From Nocardia bovistercoris (GTDB taxonomy: Bacteria > Actinomycetota > Actinomycetes > Mycobacteriales > Mycobacteriaceae): a stretch of 64,000 nt of DNA. The stretch spans positions 1 through 64,000 of the forward strand of contig NZ_JADMLG010000017.1 in assembly GCF_015674855.1 (NCBI RefSeq), read 5' to 3'. Positions 17,867-25,754 of this stretch are shown here, in pieces (the stretch's first letter is position 1; every line of letters starts with the position of its first letter). Position numbers and translations under genes: made by a program. The notes beneath the pieces were generated by a model that was not told the origin of the DNA, made no database searches, and saw only the letters and a list, made by a program, of their open reading frames with translations.

Positions 17867-19113
17867 CCGAACGCGGGGGCGGGTGGGCGTTTCGATGGCC
17901 GCCCGCGTGGAAGACTGGCGGCGTGAGCGGGGCGAACGAAGTGGAAAGCGGAGCGGTCGGGCAGCCGAAACCCGATCGCGGCGATGTCATCGGGCGGGGA
18001 CTGCTGTGGTTGGCGAAGTGGGCACTGTGCGTGGTCGCCATCGCCGCGGGCGCGTGGGTGCTCGGCTATGTCACGGCGCGGTTGTGGGTGGTGATTCTGC
18101 CGGTGGCGTTGGCGATCGTGGTCGCGACGGTGTTGTGGCCGCCGACGCGTTGGCTGACCAGGCGCGGTTTTCCGCCGGGACTGGCGGCCACGATCACGGT
18201 GCTCGGCTTCCTCGCGCTGTTCGCGGGCGTGATCGCGCTGATCGTGCCCTCGGTGGTCGACCAGTCCCCGGAACTGGCCGACAAGGCGGGCGCGGGCGTG
18301 ACGCAGGTGCGCGACTGGTTGCAGGGCCCGCCGCTGCGCATCCGCGACGAACAGCTCGACTCCGCGGTGGACGCGATCGTGTCGCGGTTGCAGTCCAGCG
18401 CCGACCAGATCGCCACCGGCGTGTTCAGCGGGGTGAGCACCGCCACCTCCATGCTGGTGACGTTGTTCCTGGTGCTGGTGATCGCGTTCTTCTTCGTGAA
18501 GGACGGCCCGCGTTTCCTGCCGTGGCTGCACCAGACCCTCGGCAGCCGCAACGGCAGGCATATCGAAGAGGTCCTGACCCGCGTCTGGGTCACCCTGGGC
18601 GGTTTCATCCGCACGCAGGCGCTGGTGAGCCTGATCGATGCCGTCTTCATCGGCGCGGGCCTGGTGATCCTCGGCGTGCCGTTGGCCGCGGTGCTCGCGG
18701 TGATCACCTTCCTCGGCGGATTCGTGCCGATGGTCGGCGCGGTGGTGGCGGGCGCGCTCGCGGTGCTGGTGGCGTTGGTCGGCAACGGGCTCACCACGGC
18801 GCTGATCGTGCTCGGCATCGTGATCGCCGTGCAGCAGTTGGAAGGCAATGTGCTGCAACCGGTGCTGCAGAGCCGCAGCATGAAACTGCACGCGGTGGTT
18901 GTGCTGTTGGCCGTGACGGCGGGCGGGTCGCTGTATGGGATCGTCGGCGCGTTCCTCGCGGTGCCGGTGGTGGCGATGGTCGCGGTGGTGGTCCGCTACG
19001 TCGGTGAACAGATCGATCTGGTGACCGCGCCGGATTCGGTTGCCGCCGAAGAGGATTCGCCCAAAGACGAGGACGATTCGCCGACCGAGGACGCCGCTGC
19101 CGCGAAGGAGTGA
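17863..19113 (+). CDS. AI-2E family transporter (PerM-like)
   Basis: A 416-residue membrane protein of the AI-2 exporter/PerM superfamily. Two hydrophobic pairs at the N-terminus precede an extracytoplasmic segment rich in Val, Asp and Gln. A cluster of helices follows, with the conserved block FIRTQALVSLIDAVFIGAGL and later VPMVGAVVAGALAVLVALVG. The C-terminus is acidic and low in complexity. Members move diverse small molecules; autoinducer-2 export should not be assumed in an actinobacterium. It starts at a GTG overlapping the preceding flavoprotein gene (GTGA), so the two are co-translated. It converges on cytX with a four-base gap. Confidence 0.85.
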   Translation: MTERGGGWAFRWPPAWKTGGVSGANEVESGAVGQPKPDRGDVIGRGLLWLAKWALCVVAIAAGAWVLGYVTARLWVVILPVALAIVVATVLWPPTRWLTRRGFPPGLAATITVLGFLALFAGVIALIVPSVVDQSPELADKAGAGVTQVRDWLQGPPLRIRDEQLDSAVDAIVSRLQSSADQIATGVFSGVSTATSMLVTLFLVLVIAFFFVKDGPRFLPWLHQTLGSRNGRHIEEVLTRVWVTLGGFIRTQALVSLIDAVFIGAGLVILGVPLAAVLAVITFLGGFVPMVGAVVAGALAVLVALVGNGLTTALIVLGIVIAVQQLEGNVLQPVLQSRSMKLHAVVVLLAVTAGGSLYGIVGAFLAVPVVAMVAVVVRYVGEQIDLVTAPDSVAAEEDSPKDEDDSPTEDAAAAKE

Positions 19114-19117
19114 CCGA

Positions 19118-20476
19118 TCAGACCCGTGCACGCCGGTCGGTGACGGCCCCGATGAGCCGGGCGGCGGCCACCGCGACGAGGAACGACAGCAGCGACGCGC
19201 TCATCCACGGTTGCGCGGTGAAGTGCAGCCGGTCGCGCATCCCTTCCCAGAAGTCGGTCCACACACCCGCGTCACCGGGATTGATCAGCTGGTAGACCGA
19301 AAGCCCGAGCACCCAGGCCACGATCATGCCCCAGCGTGACGGCGCGTCGGCGGCGGTGTTCCACGCGCCGCGCCGCCGCAGGAAGAAGTCGGCGACCAGC
19401 ACCCCGAGCAGCGGCACGAATACCGACCCGATGAGGCCGAGGAATCCGAAGTAGTCGTCCATGTGCAGCCACAGCGCCAGCACCGTGATGAGTGCGCCGA
19501 GCGCGACGGACAGGATGCGGCGGTCGACGCGCGGGGCGAGGTTCTGGATGGAGATGGCGGTGGAGTAGACGTTGGCGAAGGACTGGTCAGCTTCGCGCAC
19601 GACGAGGATCAGGAAGAACGCCGCGCCGAGGGTTACGGACAGGAACGGCCCGTACGTGCCGTCGCCGGTGGCCAGCGCCAGTGCGAACAGGCCGAGGATG
19701 TAGGCGACGATCTGCGTGAGTCCGTAGGCGCCGCCCGCCGCGGTGAACGCGGTGCGGGTGCCGCGTGAGTGCCGGGTGTAGTCGGCGGCGACCGGCACCC
19801 AGGAGATGGACACGGCCAGCGCGGCGTCGCAGGCGATCCAGAACAGATTCCAGTCCGATCCGAACGGGCCGGAACCGGACGGCCCGGGGTTCGCGGTCAG
19901 ATCGGGCAGGCCCGCGCGGAAGAACTGGATGTAGAACCAGAGCAGCGCGACGGCGACGCCGATGGTCACGAACCGACGCAGCACCCGCACCGAACCCAGC
20001 GGCCAGATCGTGAGCACGGTGGTGAGCGCGCCCGCGAGCACCACGTACAGCCAGTGCGGCCCGCCGCCGAACAGTTCCTCGGCGGCGTCGGCGATGACGA
20101 TGAGTTCGAAGGTGCCCCAGCCGATGAGCTGCGCGATATTGAGCACGGTCGGCACGTAGCTCGGTTTCGCCCCGAACAGCCCGCGCAGCAACATCATCGC
20201 GGGTTTGCCGGTGCGCGCGCCCGGCACCGCGGCGAGGCCGAGCATGAATCCGCCGATGACGGTGCCGACGACCATGGCGAGGATCCCCGCCGCGATCGAC
20301 AGCCGCGCGGCGCCGCCCTCGTCGGGCGCGAGCACGGTGTAAGCGCCGGAGAAGGCGAAGAGGCTGACGCCCAGATTCGCCCAGAACGCGCTCTGGTCCC
20401 AGAAGGACAGCACCCGCGGTGCGGGCTGATCCAGGGTCAGTGGCGCCTCGTTGGCATGGACGCTCGATGCGGACAT
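19118..20476 (-). CDS. cytX: CytX-like NCS1 transporter, probable hydroxymethylpyrimidine permease
   Basis: NCS1-family nucleobase permease of 452 residues with about twelve hydrophobic helices (FWANLGVSLFAFSGAYTVLAP at the first helix). Homologous NCS1 proteins under TPP control are annotated CytX and thought to import the thiamine precursor HMP or related pyrimidines. The case rests on the TPP aptamer that ends about eight bases before the ATG at 20476. The aptamer 3' strand contains the AGGGAG likely to serve as the Shine-Dalgarno, so high TPP should block ribosome binding. No thiamine biosynthesis gene is adjacent. Direct proof of the substrate is lacking. Confidence 0.85.
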   Translation of the reverse strand: MSASSVHANEAPLTLDQPAPRVLSFWDQSAFWANLGVSLFAFSGAYTVLAPDEGGAARLSIAAGILAMVVGTVIGGFMLGLAAVPGARTGKPAMMLLRGLFGAKPSYVPTVLNIAQLIGWGTFELIVIADAAEELFGGGPHWLYVVLAGALTTVLTIWPLGSVRVLRRFVTIGVAVALLWFYIQFFRAGLPDLTANPGPSGSGPFGSDWNLFWIACDAALAVSISWVPVAADYTRHSRGTRTAFTAAGGAYGLTQIVAYILGLFALALATGDGTYGPFLSVTLGAAFFLILVVREADQSFANVYSTAISIQNLAPRVDRRILSVALGALITVLALWLHMDDYFGFLGLIGSVFVPLLGVLVADFFLRRRGAWNTAADAPSRWGMIVAWVLGLSVYQLINPGDAGVWTDFWEGMRDRLHFTAQPWMSASLLSFLVAVAAARLIGAVTDRRARV

Positions 20477-20483
20477 GACGCTG

Positions 20484-20583
20484 CTCGCTCCCTACGCCGG
20501 CATTACCCGGACAGGTTCATGCGGTCGGCGATCTGGGGTTCGCCCTCTCAGCCCGGCCGTTGTCCGAGCTCCCGCGGTTGTGC
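20484..20583 (-). promoter_or_regulatory. TPP riboswitch (thi box)
   Basis: On the minus strand the conserved aptamer elements occur in order. GGGAGCTCGG is followed by the CTGAGAGGG pyrimidine-sensor block (complement at 20543-20551), then TGAACCTG (complement at 20512-20519), and GGGTAATGCCGGCGTAGGGA (complement 20489-20508). The element ends about eight bases from the cytX start, with its last strand overlapping the Shine-Dalgarno, so translational control is likely. Confidence 0.93.
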
Positions 20584-20719
20584 TGTGTCGCGCGCCGTCA
20601 CGGGATGACGGCGGGCTCATCACCATACCGCTCGTCGTGTGTCCGCGCCGATCGAAGGGGCGGGCCGATCGCGATGTTCGGCGATGGCCCGCCGTGAATA
20701 AGATCGGTACTTTCCGAAT

Positions 20720-20736
20720 TGAGAATGCTATTCTCA
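20720..20736. promoter_or_regulatory. palindromic operator candidate before the acyl-CoA dehydrogenase pair
   Basis: Perfect palindrome TGAGAAT-GCT-ATTCTCA, 39 bases before the ATG at 20776. The 6-3-6 core GAGAAT-N3-ATTCTC recurs at 28276-28290 between coxL and xdhC, and a half-site occurs at 30568-30573 between the SDR and the mutase. A shared regulator, perhaps of the TetR type, is inferred; it is not encoded here. Confidence 0.6.
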
Positions 20737-20775
20737 TACCGGTGCTAACGATTTCCGGAGAGGAGGGAGGCCGAG

Positions 20776-21774
20776 ATGCTGTTCGAGTTCGACGCCGACC
20801 AGCGGCTGTTGCGCGAGACGGTGCGAGAGGTGACCGCGCGGGAATGTCCGCCCGCGCTCATCCGTGACATCGTCGACAAGGATGTCGAGCCCGGCACGCT
20901 CTGGCAGACCTACGTCGACCTCGGCTGGACCGAGCTGACCGACCCGGCCCTCGCCGTCGAGCTCGCGATCGTGTGCGAAGGACTCGGCCGCGCCACCGAC
21001 CCCACCCCCTTCCTCGCCTCGCTCACCCAGTTCGCGCCGTTGGTCCCCGGCGAGGAACAGGTCGAGAAGCCGGGCGCCGCCGTGTATTCCGACGTGGTCG
21101 TCGCCCAGGACGGGGCGGGCTGGCGGCTCAGCGGCACCGCGCGCCACGTCCTGGACGGCGATCGCGCCGAACGCCTCGCGGTGGTCACCCCCGCGGGCGT
21201 CTTCGTGGTCGACGCCGAGGCCGTGCGCACCACCCGCACCGCGGTCTTCGACCCGGTCCTGCACATCGCGGAGGTGAGTTTCGACGGCGTGTGGGTGAGC
21301 GCGAGCGACCGCAGCGACGTCGACGCCGAACGCGCCCGCCAGCACGCGCTGACCGGGCTCGCTCTCACCACCGTCGGCGCCTGCCAACGGATCCTGGACC
21401 TGGTGCTCGACCATGTCCGCACGCGCAAGCAGTTCGACGCCGCCATCGGCTCCTTCCAGGCCGTGCAGCACAAGGCCGCCGACATGCACATCGCGATCGA
21501 AAGGGCGCGCGCACTCGGCTATTTCGCCGCGCTCTGCCTGGCCTCCGACGATCCGCGCAGGCGCCTGGCCGCCTCCATGGCGAAGGCGTCGGCGGGCGAA
21601 TGCCAAGCGATCGTGTTCAAACACGGTCTGCAACTGTTCGGAGCCATGGGGTTCACCTGGGAAAACGACCTACAGTTCGCGCTCAAGCGGGCCAAGGCCG
21701 GTGAGCTGTTGCTCGGCGGCGCGGCGCAGCACCGGGCGCTGATCACCGAGGAGTACCGTGCAGCTCTCGTTTGA
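20776..21774 (+). CDS. acyl-CoA dehydrogenase, short subunit
   Basis: A 332-residue flavoprotein homologue, shorter than the usual ~380 residues. The C-terminal half is clear: LTTVGACQRILDLVLDHVRTRKQFDAAIGSFQAVQHKAADM, then GLQLFGAMGFTWENDLQFALKRAK. The N-terminal acyl-binding part is reduced. In actinobacterial sterol and branched-acid pathways, adjacent ACAD genes of unequal length form alpha2beta2 enzymes sharing active sites, and this gene with the next fits that pattern. A GGAGAGGAGGGAGG tract before the ATG is a strong ribosome site. The stop overlaps the next start by 17 bases. The probable role is alpha,beta-dehydrogenation of a bulky acyl-CoA. Confidence 0.85.
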   Translation: MLFEFDADQRLLRETVREVTARECPPALIRDIVDKDVEPGTLWQTYVDLGWTELTDPALAVELAIVCEGLGRATDPTPFLASLTQFAPLVPGEEQVEKPGAAVYSDVVVAQDGAGWRLSGTARHVLDGDRAERLAVVTPAGVFVVDAEAVRTTRTAVFDPVLHIAEVSFDGVWVSASDRSDVDAERARQHALTGLALTTVGACQRILDLVLDHVRTRKQFDAAIGSFQAVQHKAADMHIAIERARALGYFAALCLASDDPRRRLAASMAKASAGECQAIVFKHGLQLFGAMGFTWENDLQFALKRAKAGELLLGGAAQHRALITEEYRAALV

Positions 21775-22933
21775 CGCCGACGTCGAGGCGTTCCGCGCCG
21801 AATTCGTCGCCTTCCTGACCGAACACCTGCCGAGCGCCGACGTCGCCGTCGAATACTCGCGCTCGAGCGCGGACGTGCCGGAATGGGCGCGGCAATGGCA
21901 GCGGCTGCTGTTCGACAACGGCTGGCTGCTGCCCGCGAACCCGCCCGAATTCGGCGGGCGCAACGCCTCGGTCATCCAGCAGTACGTGCACCTCGAGGAA
22001 CTGTCCAAGCGCCGGATCTACCACAGCTTCAACCCGCAGGGGCTCGGCATCGTGGCGGCCTCGCTGCTGTCGTTCGGCAGCGAGGAGCAGAAACACAAGT
22101 GGGCGGTGCGCATCCTGCGCGCCGAGATCACCGCGGCGCTCGGCATGAGCGAACCGGGCGCGGGCTCGGACCTGGCCTCGCTGCGCACCCGCGCGGTGCG
22201 TGACGGCGACGAATTCGTGGTCGACGGACAGAAGGTGTGGACCTCCGGCGCGCACGACGCCGACGTGCTGCTGACCTTCGTGCGCACCGATCCCACCGCG
22301 CCCAAGCACAAGGGCATCAGCGTGCTGCTGATCCCCACGGACCTGCCCGGCGTCACCCGCCGCCCGTTCCCCTCGGTGTGTTCGCCCGACGACCTCGACT
22401 TCAACGAGGTCTACTTCGAAGGGGTTCGGGTGCCCGCCGAGAACCTGGTCGGCGAACTGAATCGCGGCTGGTCGGTGGCCACCGGGTCGCTCGGCCACGA
22501 ACGCACGCTGCTGTGGCTCGGCTACGCCGACCGGCTCGAGGACCTGCTCACCGACTTCGAGCCGAGCAGCCCGGCCGATGTCGACGCCTACGCCAAACTC
22601 GTCATGGACACCCAGGCGCTGCGTCTGCTCGGTTCGGCGGCGCTGTCGCGGGAGGCGCGCGGGGAGCAGGACGTGGCCTCGCTGTCGATTCTGAAGGTGC
22701 TCGGCTCCGAGGCCGTGCAGGCGGGCGCCGAACAGGCGCTCTACTCGGCGGGACTCGACGCTCTCGCCCATCCCGCCGTCAGCTCGCGGCCGAATCCGAT
22801 GAACCTGAACAACTTCTCGTCGGGCTGGTTCGAGCGCTACACCCGCAGTTTCGCGGGCACCATCGCGGGCGGCACCTCCGAGATCCAGCGCACGATCATC
22901 GCCGAGCGGGTGCTCGGCCTGCCGCGCGCCTGA
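21758..22933 (+). CDS. acyl-CoA dehydrogenase, large subunit
   Basis: A 391-residue acyl-CoA dehydrogenase. The N-terminal helical domain ends in ALGMSEPGAGSDLASLRTRAV, the FAD/substrate block. KVWTSGAHDADVLLTFVRTD is the central beta domain, and IAGGTSEIQRTIIAERVLGLPR is the C-terminal FAD-contact signature. It begins at a GTG inside the end of the short-subunit gene, so equal co-translation is expected. The substrate is unknown; gene context suggests a CoA ester from a methyl-branched or cyclic compound. Confidence 0.88.
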   Translation: MQLSFDADVEAFRAEFVAFLTEHLPSADVAVEYSRSSADVPEWARQWQRLLFDNGWLLPANPPEFGGRNASVIQQYVHLEELSKRRIYHSFNPQGLGIVAASLLSFGSEEQKHKWAVRILRAEITAALGMSEPGAGSDLASLRTRAVRDGDEFVVDGQKVWTSGAHDADVLLTFVRTDPTAPKHKGISVLLIPTDLPGVTRRPFPSVCSPDDLDFNEVYFEGVRVPAENLVGELNRGWSVATGSLGHERTLLWLGYADRLEDLLTDFEPSSPADVDAYAKLVMDTQALRLLGSAALSREARGEQDVASLSILKVLGSEAVQAGAEQALYSAGLDALAHPAVSSRPNPMNLNNFSSGWFERYTRSFAGTIAGGTSEIQRTIIAERVLGLPRA

Positions 22934-22947
22934 TCCGCGAAAGAGAC

Positions 22948-23067
22948 GGGGGGGGGGGGGGGGGGGGGGCCCCCCCCCGGTCGCGGGGCGGGCCCGAGTG
23001 CGGGGGGGGGGCCGCGCCCCTCACCCGCAAATGAGCGGGGGGGGGTTACTCATGCGCCCCCCCCCCC
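22948..23067. repeat. extreme poly-G/poly-C tract between convergent genes
   Basis: The tract runs 22 Gs (22948-22969), 9 Cs (22970-22978), 10 Gs (23002-23011), 9 Gs (23037-23045) and 11 Cs (23057-23067), all inside about 150 noncoding bases. The G22-C9 junction can fold into a perfect hairpin. Such runs are unlike anything else in the window. It may be a terminator region distorted by base-calling or assembly error. Confidence 0.7.
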
Positions 23068-23084
23068 GTTTCGCGTCGCGGCCG

Positions 23085-23621
23085 CTAGTGCCGGTCTGCC
23101 TCGACCTCGACACCGAAGGTGTTGAACGCCAACGCCAACGTGGTGTAGGCGCCGACGGTGAACAGGAAATCCATGCGCTGGCGTTCGTCGAACTGCTCCG
23201 ACAGCGCCGCCCAGGTCTCGTCGGACAGCATCGACTTCTCGTCGAGTTCGTCCACCGCGCCGATCACGACGCGGTCGAAATCCGAACCGGGCGCGTGCCC
23301 GCCGCGCGCGGCCTCCACGTCGTTCTCGGTGAGTCCGGCCTCGAGGCCCATCTCCACGTGATGGTGCCATTCGTAGGCGCAGGAACGCCGGTGGGCCACC
23401 CGCAGGATCGCCAACTCGCGCAGTCGCGGCGGCAGCGTCGACCCGAATAGCAGGTGCACGTTGAAGCCGAGGAACGATTTCGTCAGCGCCGGATGGCGAA
23501 CCATGGTCGCCAGCGCGTTGCCCGCGCCGACGGGATTGCGGCGTTCGGCGGGCAGCATCCGCGACAGCGCCGCGATCACCTGCTCGTCCCATTCTGCCTC
23601 GGGTAGTGGGGGAACCCTCAT
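23085..23621 (-). CDS. carboxymuconolactone decarboxylase family protein
   Basis: A 178-residue all-helical protein of the CMD/AhpD-like superfamily. The core block is LPPRLRELAILRVAHRRSCAYEWHHHVEMGLEAGLTENDVEAARGG. It retains one cysteine (SCAYEW) rather than the CxxC of peroxidase-type members, so a peroxidase role is doubtful. A GGAGG sits before the ATG at 23621. It lies downstream of the coxG-like gene in the same direction with 32 bases between, so it probably belongs to the molybdenum-hydroxylase operon. Some family members decarboxylate lactones in aromatic pathways, which would suit a catabolic cluster. Confidence 0.8.
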   Translation of the reverse strand: MRVPPLPEAEWDEQVIAALSRMLPAERRNPVGAGNALATMVRHPALTKSFLGFNVHLLFGSTLPPRLRELAILRVAHRRSCAYEWHHHVEMGLEAGLTENDVEAARGGHAPGSDFDRVVIGAVDELDEKSMLSDETWAALSEQFDERQRMDFLFTVGAYTTLALAFNTFGVEVEADRH

Positions 23622-23653
23622 GACGTCCTCCAGAGATGTTGTGCGAGAAGGGA

Positions 23654-24334
23654 CTACGCCGATCGCGGCGAACGCTTGCGCAGCACGATCGCGAGCAGCG
23701 CGACAAGCGCGCTCGCCACCGCGAGACCGCCGAGCTTCACCGAATTGCTCGAACCGGCCGCGGCCAGCAGGTCGATCGGCTCGGCGGGCTTGCGCGGGGC
23801 CACCGGGGGCGCGGGTACGGCGGCGTCCTCGGCCGGTGCGGCGACCGCCGTCAGGGTGGCCTGCGCGGGTTCGGGCGCGGTGGCGCGGGTGGAGGCGGTG
23901 ATCTCGTCGGCGAGATTGGCCGCGAACTGCCCGATCAGCGTGCCCGCGACATCGGCGAGCGCGCCGCGGCCGAACTGGGCGGGCTTACCGGTGATGGACA
24001 GGTCCGTATCGACGAAAACCTCGGTGACGCCGTCGGATTCGACCAGCCTGCAGGTGATGGTCGCGGCCGCGGTGCCGTTGCCCCTGGTCTCGCGACCGCG
24101 ACCCTCAAGCACCGCGATGCCGTTGGCCTCGTCCTGCGATACCACCTTGATGATGCCGTTGTAGCTCAGACCGACCGGGCCGAGCTTGACCTTGATCTTG
24201 CCGTGGTAGTCCTCGCCGTCCTTGGAGGTGATGGTGGCGCCGGGCACGCACGGGGCGATGCGCTCCAGATCCAGCAGGACCGGGAACGCCTGTGCCGCGG
24301 GCACGGGAATGCTGAAGGTGTTGTCGAGTTTCAT
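23654..24334 (-). CDS. CoxG-like SRPBCC protein with C-terminal membrane anchor
   Basis: A 226-residue protein. Residues 1-150 form an SRPBCC/CoxG domain (MKLDNTFSIPVPAAQAFPVLLDLERIAPCVPGA, then GKIKVKLGPVGLSYNGII). A low-complexity Ala/Pro linker and a C-terminal transmembrane helix with a basic tail follow (GGLAVASALVALLAIVL, RKRSPRSA). In carboxydotrophs CoxG tethers the molybdenum enzyme to the membrane, and the same role is likely here for the CoxSML-type enzyme just upstream. The ATG at 24334 has an AAGGACAG before it. Confidence 0.87.
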   Translation of the reverse strand: MKLDNTFSIPVPAAQAFPVLLDLERIAPCVPGATITSKDGEDYHGKIKVKLGPVGLSYNGIIKVVSQDEANGIAVLEGRGRETRGNGTAAATITCRLVESDGVTEVFVDTDLSITGKPAQFGRGALADVAGTLIGQFAANLADEITASTRATAPEPAQATLTAVAAPAEDAAVPAPPVAPRKPAEPIDLLAAAGSSNSVKLGGLAVASALVALLAIVLRKRSPRSA

Positions 24335-24358
24335 TGCTGTCCTTCGGGATACGCCGGT

Positions 24359-24889
24359 TCACGCCTGCTGGGCGGCGGGTTCCTCGGCGTCGGTGGCGGT
24401 GGTGTCGCCTGAGGTGTCGGCGATCGTGTCGGCGGCGGTGCGCACGGCGCGCACGATGCCCTGATAGCCGGTGCAGCGGCACAGATTCCCCGAGATCGCC
24501 TCGCGGATCTCGGCTTCGGACGGGTCGGGGTTCTCGCGCAGGAACGCCGTCGCGGTCACGATGAAACCCGGTGTGCAGAAACCGCATTGGAGTCCGTGCT
24601 CGGCGCGGAAGGCGGACTGCACCGGCGACAGCGTGCCGTCGGCGGCGGCGATGCCCTCGACGGTGGTGACTTCGGCCCCGTCGGCCTGCACCGCGAAGAT
24701 CAGGCAGGCGCGCACCGCGGCGCCGTCCAGCATCACCGTGCAGGCGCCGCACACGCCGTGTTCGCAGCCGAGGTGGGTGCCGGTCAGGCCGCAGCGTTCG
24801 CGCAGGTAGTCGGCCAGGGTCAGCCGGGGCGGAACCCGGTCGCGACGGCGCGCGCCGTTGATCCGCACCTCGATGTCGATATCAGTCAT
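24359..24889 (-). CDS. molybdenum hydroxylase iron-sulfur subunit (CoxS-like)
   Basis: A 176-residue [2Fe-2S] subunit. The ferredoxin-like cluster is bound in CEHGVCGACTVMLDG plus the preceding cysteine (RERCGLTGTHLGC). The second cluster is bound in CGFCTPGFIV and CRCTGYQGIV. It transfers electrons from the molybdenum centre to FAD. The ATG overlaps the end of the coxM-like gene by eight bases and has GGAGG in front. The C-terminus has a short Thr/Asp/Ala extension. Confidence 0.92.
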   Translation of the reverse strand: MTDIDIEVRINGARRRDRVPPRLTLADYLRERCGLTGTHLGCEHGVCGACTVMLDGAAVRACLIFAVQADGAEVTTVEGIAAADGTLSPVQSAFRAEHGLQCGFCTPGFIVTATAFLRENPDPSEAEIREAISGNLCRCTGYQGIVRAVRTAADTIADTSGDTTATDAEEPAAQQA

Positions 24890-25754
24890 TGCTCGCCTCC
24901 GCGATCGCGCGCTGCCAGGCGCGTGCCACCATCACTGCACCGACCCGCCGTCGGTATTCCGCGCTGCCGTGCACGTCCGAGGACGGCTCGAGGCTCGCCG
25001 TCGCCGCGGTACCGATCTCGCGCGCGGAGATCTCGGCGGCCGGGCGCCCGAGCAGGTCCTTTTCCACGGCCCGCGCGCGCACCGGCGTCGCGGCGAGCCC
25101 GAACAGTCCGATCGCGCACCGGTCGATGCGCGAGTCGGCGTCGAGACGGACCGCGATGGCGGCGCCCGCCATCGCGAAATCACCGCTTCGCCTGGTGAAT
25201 TCCTCGATGGCGTAACCGCAGCGCCCGTGCCAGACGGGGAATTCGATGCCGGTGACGATCTCGTCGGCCTCGAGGTCGGTGCTCCACATCCCGGTGAAGA
25301 AGTCCGAGGCCGCGATGGTGCGCGCCCCGCGCGGGGACAGCGTCTCGATCGCGGCGTCCAGCGTCAGGGCGACCACCGGATACTCCGCGGCCGCGTCGGC
25401 GTGCGCGATGGCGCCGCCGATGGTGCCGCGATTGCGGATCTGGAAGTGACCGATGTGCGGGGTCGCGCGCGAGAGCAGCGGCACCGCTCGGCGCACCTGC
25501 TCGGAGCCGCCGACGCTCGCGTGGGTGTTGCCCGCCCCGATGCGCACCGACTCGGCGCGCACCTCGATGCCGCGCAGTTCGCTCGGCTTGCGCAGGTCGA
25601 CCAGATGGTCGAAGACCGCGAGGCGCAGCGCCAGCATCGGCACCAGACTCTGCCCGCCCGCGATGACCTTGGCCTCCTCGCCCAGTTCGGCGAGCAGGGT
25701 CACGGCCTCGGTCGCGGTGGACGGCGCGTGATATTCGAAAGCCGCGGGTTTCAT
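24882..25754 (-). CDS. molybdenum hydroxylase FAD subunit (CoxM-like)
   Basis: A 290-residue FAD-binding subunit. The two family motifs are KVIAGGQSLVPMLALRLA, with AGGQS contacting FAD, and IRNRGTIGGAIAHADAAAEYP, with TIGGA. It passes electrons from the iron-sulfur subunit to an external acceptor. The ATG at 25754 overlaps the coxL-like stop (ATGA). The gene order L-M-S-G differs from the classical M-S-L order of CO dehydrogenase operons and argues for a different hydroxylase. Confidence 0.92.
   Translation of the reverse strand: MKPAAFEYHAPSTATEAVTLLAELGEEAKVIAGGQSLVPMLALRLAVFDHLVDLRKPSELRGIEVRAESVRIGAGNTHASVGGSEQVRRAVPLLSRATPHIGHFQIRNRGTIGGAIAHADAAAEYPVVALTLDAAIETLSPRGARTIAASDFFTGMWSTDLEADEIVTGIEFPVWHGRCGYAIEEFTRRSGDFAMAGAAIAVRLDADSRIDRCAIGLFGLAATPVRARAVEKDLLGRPAAEISAREIGTAATASLEPSSDVHGSAEYRRRVGAVMVARAWQRAIAEASND

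Noticed and set aside
17863..19113. Autoinducer-2 exporter as a specific function
   Set aside because: Only the family is supported; no quorum-sensing genes are near and the family transports varied substrates.
20720..20736. Fur or Zur box
   Set aside because: Those sites have a 7-1-7 layout; this palindrome has a three-base spacer, and the neighbours are not metal genes.
22998..23450. Plus-strand frame through the poly-G/C tract
   Set aside because: It is antisense to the carboxymuconolactone decarboxylase gene and owes its length to high GC.
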